From Platanthera guangdongensis (Eukaryota; Streptophyta; Magnoliopsida; Asparagales; Orchidaceae): 64,000 bases of DNA. Location of the stretch: positions 155,462,249-155,526,248 of the forward strand of contig CM077149.1 in assembly GCA_039583875.1 (NCBI GenBank), given 5' to 3'. Under the pieces are notes generated by a model that saw only the letters and a program-made list of their open reading frames with translations, ran no database searches and was not told the origin of the DNA. Positions within the stretch are counted from its first letter, which is position 1. Each line of letters starts with the position of its first letter. The translations under genes were made by a program, and so were the position numbers. Below, piece after piece: positions 45,316 to 55,934 of the stretch.

Positions 45316-46290
45316 ATGCCGGTCAGCGAAGAGGTGCGAGCTCGCCTGACGGCTGCGGGCCAGAAGACTCGGGAGGAGGCCCTCGAGGCCGCCCCTTGGC
45401 TAGCGCGTGGGTCTCCTGGCCCTCTCTTTAGGCCGGCAAAGGGAAAGATTGTTAGGCGGTCTCCGGCGGGTGACTTCCCGGGCTCCAGCTCGGCGGAGGG
45501 TGTTGAGGTCGTCTCTGGGGTACGTGACCTTCTTCTTCGGTTTATTGTTGTATTTCTGATCTTTTGTCTTGCAGGCAATACCTTGTGAAGATGTGGGGAA
45601 TGGGGGGGAGGATCGCCCCCCTCCCTTATCGTCTGAGAGGGTTGTTAGTCCCCCAGGTCTGGACCGCACACCTCCGAAAACTTCTCGCTCATCGGCTCCC
45701 CACGGACTGGGAAAATCCCTTGAGGCCCTCGAGGGTGAAGCCTTTCATGGCCGGCCAGGCTCCTCTTGTCCATCCATCGGCGTGGACGACGTGCCAACCC
45801 CTTGTAAGCTTGTACTCACCGTTGGCTTTGTTCTCGTTCGCTCCTTCTGAATCACCCTTTTACAGGCTACAACATGGTCTCCTCCGAAACTGAGATGAGC
45901 GAAGGGTATTCGCCTCCGCTTGACGTGGACAGTGTTTCTGATTACCTGGGCGACCCTACCGATGCGGTAGGGATGAAGAGGCAGGTGACGCGGCTGTTCC
46001 AGAAGCACACGCTGCTGCTTCAGGAGCTCGTGAAGAGGGTCGACCAAGACAAGGCCGACACCGAGGCTCGGCTCGCGGCCTTGGAGGGAGCCCCGCGCAC
46101 AGCAGAAGGCGGCGATGTCACTTCACCGGGCGTGCACATTACGCGAGCCGAGGAGCGTCTTAGGAATGCTTCAGAGCAAGTCGGTCTGGCTCAGCAGGAG
46201 CTGGTGGCGGTGCGCGATTACCACTATCCTCGCGTGCCGCCGCGATCGGGAAGGCAGCGGCGGGGCGGGTGGAAGTGGATCCAGTACTGA
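45316..46290 (+). CDS. Antisense gene A in Tat element (three exons, unknown function)
   Basis: Exon 1 is 45316-45519 (68 codons, MPVSEEVRARLTAAGQ). Intron 1, 45520-45574, runs GTACGT to TTGCAG. Exon 2 is 45575-45803 (ending VDDVPTPC across the junction). Intron 2, 45804-45865, runs GTAAGC to TTACAG. Exon 3, 45866-46290, contains MKRQVTRLFQKHTLLLQELV and ends at a stop. Phases fit (0, then 1) and give one 285-residue reading without a stop. The last exon is a likely coiled coil. I recognise no domain. Introns of 55 and 62 bases are short for plants. It lies upstream of antisense gene B and is antisense to the element's RNA. Confidence 0.65.
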
Positions 46291-46758
46291 TCCAGCCTTT
46301 CTCCTCCCTGCTCGCGGGATATCGCGAAGTTTCTACTATTTCAAAGTCCCATCCTGTATTTGTAACAATTTGTGACTCTTCTCGCCCGCCTATGGGCCTG
46401 ATTTCTGATTCCTGACGCGCGTCAAAATTATCGTGTTGCTGTTTTTATTTTCCTCGAGGCGGGGCCGAGGGTGCTCGCGTCTGCCCCTCGCCCACCTCCT
46501 GGTGCGCGGGCAGGTCTGGGGATGATCTCGCTCATCCCGCCACTCCGATCGTGGCGGGAGCGAGCCGAGGAGCTCGCCAGCCACGCGTCGTCGCGACCCG
46601 CTCGGGATGCCGGGCGGGCTCGGGCTGAGTCTCGCCCGCTCATTCTTCGCGCGGACGCGGTCGAGTGAGACCTGCTGCTAAACGGTCCTGGCGCTGCTGC
46701 CGTGCGTCGGGGAGTTGAACCGTCAGGCCCGATTTTTGCTACGCGCACCTCTCCTTTT

Positions 46759-46797
46759 GGCGGGAAATTTCCCGCCCTTTCTTTCTCCCTATAAATA
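46759..46797 (+). promoter_or_regulatory. E2F-like palindrome and TATA box of antisense gene B
   Basis: GGCGGGAAATTTCCCGCC (46759-46776) is a perfect 18-base palindrome containing the plant E2F consensus in both directions. TATAAATA follows at 46790-46797, with the ATG at 46920. E2F/DP sites drive S-phase genes; use here is inferred. Confidence 0.55.
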
Positions 46798-46919
46798 GGC
46801 GTGGCCGGTCCTTATCCTTTCATCGCTTCACAGCACTCACTCGCCTCCTGCTCTCCGCTAAGCACGATTCGCGTTCGCCCATTGGGTCTGTCTCGCTTGA
46901 ACAGCGGCAATTCGACGGA

Positions 46920-48822
46920 ATGGGCGGCGGCGGCGGCGGCGACGCGGACGGGCGAAGCAAATGCGCCTGGACCTTCTCGGAGCACGACTTTCCCCGCGCT
47001 ATTATCTCAGAGCGCGAATACTTAGAGGCCCTAGGCGACCACATCCCGGCTGGATTCTCGGCGAGACGGCCCGGGGAGGGGGAGAAGATCAACGATCTGT
47101 CCGGGAACGAGCTCGCCATTCCTCTGGCCCATTTCGAGGTGGGTCTTCGCCTCCCCCTCTGGCCAGAGGTTCGTTAGGTACTGAAGTACTTCGGGGTCGT
47201 CGTAGGACAGATGACCCCGAACTCTGTAGCCGTTATGGTAGGGTTCGCCTGCTTCCTGCGGGAGGAGCGGATCGAGTTTAATCTTGCGATTTTCCGCAAA
47301 CTATTCACCTTCTGTGTGAACCGGGATGGCACCGCCTACTTCTCCAGCGCACACCTCAAAGTGCGGGAGACCGTTAACAAGAGTCACAACTGGCTCAAGA
47401 AATTCCTGTTCGTCAAGGGGGATTTCGGCAACGTCCCCTACTCGCCGGTGCAGCTCAGCGAGGCGAGCTACCGCCCGCCAAGCCTGGGAGGCCATGAAGA
47501 CGACTTGTGCGGGTTCTTCTCCGGGAAGAACTTCGAGGTCGCGTACCTGCGCCGCAACCTCGACGACCTTGCCGCCGTTCCGCCTGGTGGAGGTTTGCCA
47601 CTCGCCACTACCCTTGTCTCGCTCTTTACTCCATAGGCCTCACCCTCTCTCTTCTGCAGGCGAGCGAGACGTGCCCCTTCATCCCCCCTATGAGAGTGCC
47701 CGGGTCGCCTCCGAGGACCTCGCTCGCGCTCAGGCCGCTGACGCCGCTCAGCGCGAGGCCCCGGCGATCACTGCCAAGAAGAGGCCGGGCCGCGAGCAGC
47801 CCCCCCCCCCCCCCCCCCCCGAGATCTACGGGTCAGCAACTAGCCGGGGGCCAGAGGAAAGGCAAGGCCCCGGCTGATCAACCGACCGAGGGCTCCCCCC
47901 CATAGTCGCTTCGACCAGCGACATCCCCGCCGAGGCGCGGGTACTTCCGGGCCGCCGGATGGGTCGCAAACTGCCGCGAGGCCGGTGTCGAGAGGGCATC
48001 GCAACTTTGGCTACGGCGAAAAATATCTGGACGAGCTTGGCGTCCCGCTCCTCTCATGGGACAAGGAGTCTAACCGCGCGGTGGTCTCGACTCTGTTGCC
48101 GAGTTGGCTGGAGCAGGACACCATCGGCGGGGAGGCATATAATTTTTCGTTCGGCCTGTACTCGCGAGAGGATGCCGCCATCTATGACAAGGAGGCGACG
48201 CGAGTATTGGTGCACGAGAGCGCGCGGGCCCAACTACGCGGCCTGGAGTTGGCCCACATGGTGGGGAGGCGCTGCACCCAGCTGGAGCGGAACGCCGCCT
48301 CCCTCCAGAAGTTGGCGGACAAGAAGGAGGAGGCGCGGAAACTCGCTCAGGAGGACTCAGATCTTCAGAGAAGGCGGACCGACGCGGCCGAGGAGACCCT
48401 TGCACAGTACCTGGGAGGGGTGGTACGTGCTCACTTCCAACGACCGCCTCTCTTCGCGAATCCACCTTATAACTTCCTTTTCCTCTTTTCAGGATGCCGC
48501 GATGGCCAGTCGGATGGGTGCTGAGATCGCCACCCTTGCTCAGGACAAGTCAGCGCTGGAGGCACGAGTACGCGAGCTGGAGGCCGCCGCCGCTGTCCCT
48601 CCGCCAGATAACAGGGGCTGCCCGCTAGCACACCACTCCGACCACGAGTTGGAGGTGCTGATGCAAAAGAACGCCACCAGCGCCGCAAAGTACACGATGC
48701 AGATGCTGCGACGCGCGGATCTTCTCAAGAGCGAGGCGGCGGAACTCTCGGCGGGCGATGTGGTTCCGGCGCTGTTCCTTCCCGTGCCGGACCCTGGAGA
48801 CCAGTCCTTCCAGCGCATTTAG
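46920..48822 (+). pseudogene. Antisense gene B in Tat element (PF04195-like), broken
   Basis: Exon 1 (46920-47592) starts MGGGGGGDADGRSKCAW. Its middle part, LRLPLWPEV then TPNSVAVMVGFACFLREE and FVKGDFG, resembles the putative gypsy-type transposon domain (Pfam Transposase_28, from memory). A TAG at 47175-47177 interrupts it. Intron 1 is 47593-47659 (GTTTGC to CTGCAG). Exon 2 (47660-48422) has frame changes at a 21-C run (47800-47820) and a 7-C run (47895-47901), then NFGYGEKYLDELGVPLLSW and a coiled coil. Intron 2 is 48423-48492 (GTACGT to TTTCAG). Exon 3 ends at 48822. The function of this family is unknown. Confidence 0.65.
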
Positions 48823-48829
48823 GACTTCA

Positions 48830-49397
48830 TGCCCCCAGATCTCGCGTCGCCCCCGCTTTTTGATATTTGTATGTTAAGTGTATACGCTGTGTTCTTTATG
48901 TTATTTTGAGATGTAAGCGCGGGCCACGAATCTACTTCTTGGTTTCTCGTCTATCAATGCTCATATATATGCTTCCCCACTCGTTATTTACGTATGTCTG
49001 TTGTCATCGCGCGATGCAATTTTTCCGCTTTCCCGCTCGATGCCGCTCACCTCGCGTTGCGTCATCGGGGTTGTATGCCTATGGATTCGGCTCGAGAGTT
49101 ATAGGGGGCCTGACAGGCCGTCCCGCTGTGGGCGACCTGTATCAGCGGCGCGGCCTCCGCTGCCGAGGCCACTCACTGACCGGGCGAGGCGAGGCGGCTC
49201 GCTGAGGCGCGACCCGGGTTCCCGCCTCCTCCCGGTCGCCAATCTGTGGGCTGGGTGGTTACGCTAGACCCTCCCCCCTTTTGGCTAATCTTCGTGACTC
49301 CAATCCATTGTTAACACCATTTGAGTAGTTTCTCGGCCCTGCTGGCTTGGTGATGGCCCGGCACCGTGGTTCGCTCTGGGTCACAAATTGCTGCCAT
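48830..49397. other. Noncoding 3' end of antisense gene B and degenerate first repeats
   Basis: No coding sequence supported. The part from about 49311 resembles one diverged monomer of the array that follows. Confidence 0.5.
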
Positions 49398-50341
49398 CGA
49401 GTGAATTCGGGCCCTGTCAGCTAGGTGAGAGTCTGGCAGCGGGATCTTCTCGAGGCCAAGGATGACACCGAGTGACTTCCGGCCCTGCCAGCTAGGTGAG
49501 AGCCTGGCAGCGGGATCTTCTCGGGGTCCAAACATATTCCATCGAGTGACTTCCGGCCCTGCCAGCTAGGTGAGAGCCTGGCAGCGGGATCTTCTCGAGG
49601 CCAAGGATGACACCGAGTGACTTCCGGCCCTATCAGCTAGGTGAGAGCCTGGCAGCGGGATCTTCTCGGTGTCCAAACATATTCCATCGAGTGACTTCCG
49701 GCCCTGCCAGCTAGGTGAGAGTCTGGCAGCGGGATCTTCTCGAGGCCAAGGATGACACCGAGTGACTTCCGGCCCTGCCAGCTAGGTGAGAGCCTGGCAG
49801 CGGGATCTTCTCGGGGTCCAAACATATTCCATCGAGTGACTTCCGGCCCTGCCAGCTAGGTGAGAGCCTGGCAGCGGGATCTTCTCGAGGCCAAGGATGA
49901 CACCGAGTGACTTCCGGCCCTGCCAGCTAGGTGAGAGCCTGGCAGCGGGATCTTCTCGGGGTCCAAATCATATTCCATCGAGTGACTTCTGGCCCTGCCA
50001 GCTAGGTGAGAGCCTGGCAGCAGGATCTTCTCGAGGCCAAGGATGACACCGAGTGACTTTCGGCCCTGCCAGCTAGGTGAGAGCCTGGCAGCGGGATCTT
50101 CTCGGGGTCCAAACATATTCCATCGAGTGACTTCCGGCCCTGCCAGCTAGGTGAGAGCCTGACAGCGGGATCTTCTCGAGGTCCAAACATATTCCCTCGA
50201 GTGACTTCCGGCCCTGCCAGCTAGGTGAGAGCCTGGCAGCGGGATCTTCTCGAGGCCAAGGATGACACCGAGTGACTTCCGGCCCTGCCAGCTAGGTGAG
50301 AGACTGGCAGCGGGATCTTCTCAGGGTCCAAACATATTCCA
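49398..50341. repeat. Satellite array with dimeric higher-order structure
   Basis: Thirteen monomers start at CGAGTGACTT-like anchors at 49398, 49469, 49543, 49614, 49688, 49759, 49833, 49904, 49979, 50050, 50124, 50198 and 50269. Spacing alternates 71 and 74 bases, giving 145-bp dimers. One type ends GAGGCCAAGGATGACACC, the other GGGTCCAAACATATTCC. The pattern slips once near 50124-50198. All share TGCCAGCTAGGTGAGAGCCT. It lies in the element's 3' region beyond pol. Tandem repeats there are known from other Tat elements and can seed satellites. Confidence 0.96.
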
Positions 50342-50419
50342 ATTCTCTATGCTAGCTGGCTATATCCGTACTGGGGCGTTTGAAGAAATTTATTATAATG
50401 AAAGTGTCACTTACATGCT

Positions 50420-53400
50420 TTAGGGGAAAAAACGTTTCAAGTCGTCACCACTCCAGGTGTGACTCAGGGTCTCCCCCTCTACATTTTGGAGGCGATAGCC
50501 TCCTGACTTGAGAGCTTCCTTTACAATAAATGGTCCCTCCCAACTGGGATTGAGCTTCCCTACGGATGCCGACCTCCCTGCCGCATCCACCTTCTTCAGC
50601 ACCAGGTCCCCTCCCACGAACTGCTTGATTCTAACATGCTTGTCAAAGTACTTGGCCATCCTCCTTTTTACCTCCTCCTGCCGGACAGCCGAAAGGTCCC
50701 TCAATTCTTCCACCATGTCAAGGGAGAGTCTCAGCTCCTCCTCGTTCTCGGCCTGCCATTCCTCCCGGCCTTCTTTGGCCGCCACGACTCGCGGCGTTTG
50801 GACTTCAAATTCTACGGGGAGCACTGCCTCGCACCCATGGGAGAGCTTGAAGGGGGTCTCCCCTGTAGCCGTGTTAGGGGTGGTTCTTAGGGCCCAGAGA
50901 ACGGCGGGGAGCTGCTCCACCCAGCTCCCCTTCAACTTCTCCACCTTCTTTTTGAGGAGGTTGACGATGATCTTGTTCACGGCCTCCACCTGCCCATTAC
51001 TTCTGGGGTGATGGACCGAGGCGAACCTGAGGTCGATCCCCAGCTACTCGCAAAAGCCTGTGAACTCTGCACTGGCGAACTGGGGCCCGTTGTCCGTGAC
51101 GATGGCCTGGGGCAGCTCATGGCGACAGATGATCTCCCCCCAAACGAAGTTCCTGATCACCTGGGAGGTCACCTTGGCCAGTGCCTTCACCTCCACCCAC
51201 TTGGAGAAGTAGTCAATCATCACTAGGAGGAACCTTCTCTGACCGCTGGCTTGGGGAAATGGCCCAACCAAATCCATTCCCCAGATCGCGAAGGGCCAGG
51301 GGGCCGTGATACTCCTGAGTCGTTGGGCCGGCTGTAGCTAAAGAGGGGCAAACAACTGGCATTTGTGACATCTTCTTGCGAACTCGGCGGCGTCTCGGCC
51401 CAGGGTGGGCCAGAAATACCCTTGCCTGACTATCCTTCCCTCCAGGGTCCGACTCCCGGAATGGCTCCCACATTCGCCGGAGTGGATTTCCTCTAAGATC
51501 CTCTGCACCTCGCCCTCGGCCACGCAGCGAGCCAGCATCCCGAAGAGTGTCTTCCTGTATAGCTGCTCGTCCTGGAGGAGGTAATAGGCGGACTTGTGCC
51601 TTAGCTTCTTCTTGTCTACCCCCGCCGGATATTTCCCCGTGGAGAGGAAAACTACAACTGGGTCCATCCACGAAGCTTGCTGGTCGATTTCCATAAGCTC
51701 TCCTTCCTCGATGGAGGGGCGGAACAGGTCGGTGATGGTGCCCCCCACCTGGGGACCATGTTTTGCCAGCTGATCGGCTTGCTCATTCTCTTCCCTAGGC
51801 ACGTGTCTGATGATGAAAGTTTGAAAGGTGCCAATTATCCCCTTCACCTTGCCTAAGTATGATCGCAAGGTGGGCTCCCTTGCCTCGAACTCCCCATTGA
51901 TCTGGGAAGCTACTACCATGGAATATGTAAGGACCTCCACATCCGACACCCCCAGTTCCCTGGCCAGGCGCAACCCTGCTATCACTGCCTCGTACTCGGC
52001 TTGGTTGTTGGTAATGGGAAAGTGCACCACCACCGTCTGCTCAATTCGAGTGTCTTGAGGGCTTTCTAGGATCACCCCCACTCCAAAGGAATGCCTCCCT
52101 GAGGCTCCATCCACCCTCACCTTCCAAGGAGCCGGGCGGGTGAGCTCTTCCTCCGCTACTTCCACCATGTAGTCGGCCAGAAAGTCGGCCATCGCCTGAC
52201 CTTTGATCGAGAGCCGCGGAACGAATGAGACATCGAACTCGCTCAGCTCCACCGACCACTTGGCCAGCCGGCCTGAATGCTCCACCCCCTCGAAGATGTT
52301 GCGGAGAGGGTGGTCGGTCACCACTCGGATTGAGTGTGCCTGGAAGTAAGGTCGCAGCCTCCGAGCCGAGATGATTAGGGCGAATGCAAGCTTCTCCAAG
52401 ATCGGATACCGGAGCTCGGCCTTCCTTAAGACCCGGCTGACGTAATAAATAGGGAGCTGCCTCTTCCCTTCTTCACGAACCAAGACGGAGCTCAAGGCCT
52501 CTGCCCCGACCCCGAGATATAGGAACAGGTCCTCCCCCTCCTTTGGCCCTTGGAGCAGCGAAGCCTGTATCAACTGTACTTTGAGGGCCTGGAACGCCTC
52601 CTCGTACTCCTTGGTCCATTCAAACCTCTGACCTACCCTTAGCGTTTTGAAGAAGGGGGACCACTTCTCCCCTGCCCAAGAAAGGAAGCGACTCAGCACT
52701 GCTAGCTTCCCCGTCAGCCGTTGGACGTCCTTAGCATTCCGCGGGGACCCCAGCTCCAAGATAGCCCTGACCTTATCTAGATTCGGCTCGACCCCCGCGG
52801 GGGTGAGGAGGTGCCCCAAGAACTTTCCCCTGCTGGCCCCAAAGACACACTTAAGGGGATTCAACCGCATCTTGTATTTGCGCAGGATGACGAAGGTCTC
52901 CTCCAGGTCCCGGAGGTGGGAGTCCACATCCCGACTTTTGATCATGAGGTCGTCCACATACACCTCCAAATTCCTCCCCCTTTGCTCCTTGAAGACCCTA
53001 TCCATCATTTTTTGGTAGGTGGCCCCAGCGTTCTTCAGCCCGAAAGGCATCATCTTGTAGCAGTAGCAGCCATCCCCTGTGATGAACGAGACATCCTTGA
53101 TATCCGGGGGGTGCATCCTGATTTGATGGTAACCTGAAAAGGCATCTAAAAAACTCATTACAGAAAAGCCGACGGCTGAGTCAACCAGCGCGTCGATCCG
53201 GGGCAAAGGATAACAGTCCTTAGGACAAGCTTTATTAAGTAATGAAAAATCGATACACATTCTCCATCGGCCGTCTCCTTTTTTAACCATGACTACGTTG
53301 GAGACCCAGCCGGGATACTGAATCTCGGACACGAAGCTAGCCTTGAGGAGCTTCGCCACCTCCTCCCTGATGGGCTCCGCCAGCTTGTCCGCCGTAGACC

Positions 53401-53779
53401 TCTTCTTCTGCTGAACGGGGCGTGTTCCCGGGTCCAGGTTGAGGCGGTGGCAGGCCACATCCGCGTCAACCCCCGGCATCTCCGCGGCGTTCCAGGCAAA
53501 GATGTCCACATTCTTCCGGATGCACTCCAGCATCCTGCCTTGGTCCTCCGGGGTTAGCCCCCCGCTGATGCGGATCTTCTCCATCCTGCCTCCACGGGTG
53601 AGTACCTCCAGCTCTACCACTTCCTCCGCGGCCTCCAGCCTGGACTGCTCCGCCCATCCCTCAGCATCCCCTTCCTCCAGAACAGGGACCTCTTCCTCCA
53701 TCTCTTTCCCCACAGCCATCACTCCAGCCACCTCCATATCTTCTCCTGCTGCCTCCTCAGTGCGACTCTCTACCCCCAG
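50420..53779 (-). pseudogene. Tat pol: reverse transcriptase, two RNase H domains, integrase
   Basis: The main frame (51338-53737) shows ILVRGG-type linker sequence, then FVSEIQYPGWVSNVVMVKKG, WRMCIDFSLLNKACPKD, LEVYVDDLMIKSRD with catalytic YVDD, and FLGHLLTPAGVEPN. A degenerate RNase H (LYLGVGAEALSSVLV) precedes an archaeal-like RNase H (WKVRVDGASGRHS, TNNQAEYEAVIAGL). In the latter the usual TDS block reads TYS, losing an acidic residue. Integrase has HSGECGSHSG, CHKCQLFAPL, GMDLVGPFP, VTDNGPQFAS and NGQVEAVNKII. TAG stops at 51338-51340 and 51044-51046 interrupt it in frame. Confidence 0.92.
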
Positions 53780-55772
53780 CTACTCGCTGACAACCTCTTG
53801 CTCGGCCTCCTCCATCCTCCGACCCATCTCCTCGGCGCCCTCCTGCCAAGATATAGTGTTCACCGCGGTGACATAGCACTCTCGTGCCACCTTTGGGTCC
53901 CCCCTGACTCTGACCTGGATCCCCTCAGCGTTGAACTTTAAGCATTGATGGAAAGACGAGGGGACGCAGCGGAAGGCGCTGATAAGGGGCCTCCCGAAGA
54001 TTGCGCTGTAGCTGCTGGGGGCGTCCACGATGACGAACCTGCAGTTTCGGGACTGCCCCCCAAGGTGACATGAAGGCCAACTCCTCCCTCTACTTCCTTT
54101 CTTTCTCCTGAGAACCCGAACAAGGGTCCATCTGCGGCCAGCACCCTCTTCGCCTCCACTTTCATCGCGTCAAACGCCTTTTTGAAGACGACGTTGACGG
54201 AGCTCCCATTGTCCACGAGGATCCGAGAGACAGTAAAATTCTCGATGGCTGCCTTGATGACCATCGCATCGCAGAATGGGTCCTCGTGGTCTGGCATATC
54301 ACTCCTGGAGAAGGTGATCCTCTCCTCCGGGGGTGGGGTTTGGGATGTGGAGGCAACGCTCCGTCGGTACATGGTGTGGAGGCTTGCCTTGCGGGAAGCC
54401 TCAACCCCCACCCCTCCGTGGATCACTCTGATCCCTCCTCGGGTCCCCACATCCACCCGGTCTTCACAACGATCCTCCTTCTCCCGAGGCAGGACCTCTT
54501 CAATCCGCACTTCCTGCCGCGCCTGCTGCTCCTGCTGCTGCTGCTCCCTATGCCCTCTCATCTCCAAGAATTCCGGGCACGTGGTTGTTGCGTGCCCCTC
54601 TTCCTGATGGAAGTCGCAATAGGGCAGATCCACCCTGACCTCCCTTCTCCTCCTCCTCATGATCCCCCTCCTTGCTCCTAGAGCTATGGCCATGGCCTCC
54701 TCCTGATCGGGGAGCCGGGGTCTCTGGCCCTGCCTCCAGCCCGGAGGGTGGAACTGATCTTGCCTTCCCTGGTAGTGGCCTCTTCCGTAGTAGCCTCTCG
54801 GTGGCCCTTGCCCCTGCCCTTTAGGTCTCCAGCCCAGCCGTCGGTCGGGCTCCTGGTGCCCCCACCTCGGCTGCTGCTGCCACTGGAGCTGCCTCTGCTC
54901 CCTCTGCCTAGGCTCCCCTCTTCTCTCTTCCTGTCCTCTTCCTCCCTTCGACTCCTTTTCCTCCTCAGTTGCCCATCTGGCCAGTTTCCTTGCAAATTCC
55001 GGGTTCGACGCCTCCCCGTCGACCTCTCTCGCCGCCCTTTCCATCAACTCCTCGTAGGAGAGGGGGGAACTCTCTTCAGCTCCATTCGGAAGAAACCCTG
55101 CTGCAGGCCCAGGGTAAAAGCCATCATCAGACTATGGCTCGGCATCTCTTGGACCTGGGTAACTTCCTCCTGAAATCGGTCCACGTAGCTTCCCAACGTT
55201 TCGTTCACTGCCTGCTTAATGTGGAACAGTGACTCGGACTCCTTCTTCCTCTTCTTCGAAGTATTGAACCTCAGCATGAACCCCCTGCGCAAGTCCTCGA
55301 AGCAGTAGATGGAACTAGCCGGCAGCTGATGGAACCACTCCCTCGCCTTCTCCCGGAGGGTGATGGCGAAGAGTCGGCATTTTAATCCGTCCGACATCTG
55401 GCGGATGGAGACTACGTCCTCGAACCATTGGACGTGCTGGACCGGGTCTCCCTTCCCGGTATAGTAGGACATCTCGGGTTCCCTGAACCCATCTGGGACT
55501 GGAGCTGAGGAGACCAGCTCGCTGAAAGGACTGCCCCCCCCCCCCCCCCACCGGGCGAGCCGGCGAGTCTCGCGGGCCCAGCTTGCCAAAACGACCTCGG
55601 CTAGCCGAGCCAGGGAAAAGCTCGCGCCCGGGGAGCTCGCACCCTCGGCCTTCCTCGGCAACTTCCTTCCCAGCTCGCCTGCCGGGAGCGTCCTCGCCCA
55701 AGGCCGGGGCAGCTGCGATCTGAACTGCCGGAGTCGAGCACTCGGCCCGCGTGCCGAGTGCGAACATGACAA
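53780..55772 (-). pseudogene. Tat gag and protease
   Basis: Capsid part 55044-55772 (GFREPEMSYYTGKGD, EWFHQLPASSIYCFED). A frameshift near 55044-55060 leads to 53938-55047, with an arginine/glutamine-rich stretch, the YCDFHQEEGHATTTC knuckle and the protease site ILVDNGSSVNVVF. A second frameshift in a C run near 54054-54060 leads to 53780-54028 (VDAPSSYSAIFGRPLISAF), ending at a TAG at 53780-53782, after which the same frame runs on into pol. A 15-C run near 55527-55541 affects the N-terminus. Confidence 0.88.
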
Positions 55773-55913
55773 GAGTCAGCACCTCATTTCTAAAATCTTC
55801 AAACATCCCCACCGTTGCGAGTGGCGGGGGGGGGGGGGGGGGGCGAGTCCGGCCTGTCGGATCCTTGTCCTCCCGTCATTGAGCTCGCCGAAACTTTTCT
55901 GCGTTGACCACTG

Positions 55914-55931
55914 TCCACGCTCACCGCACCA
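55914..55931 (-). promoter_or_regulatory. primer-binding site, tRNA-Phe type
   Basis: On the minus strand TGGTGCGGTGAGCGTGGA, three bases inside the LTR; 18 bases complementary to the tRNA-Phe 3' end as I recall it. Confidence 0.82.
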
Positions 55932-55934
55932 AAA

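Noticed and set aside
49311..50190. Series of similar minus-strand readings starting MFGPREDPAARL
   Set aside because: Shadows of the satellite monomers; no start, no family, copy after copy of the same repeat.
49398..50341. Regularly spaced repeats suggestive of a CRISPR array
   Set aside because: Monomers are contiguous without unique spacers and lie inside a plant Tat retrotransposon.
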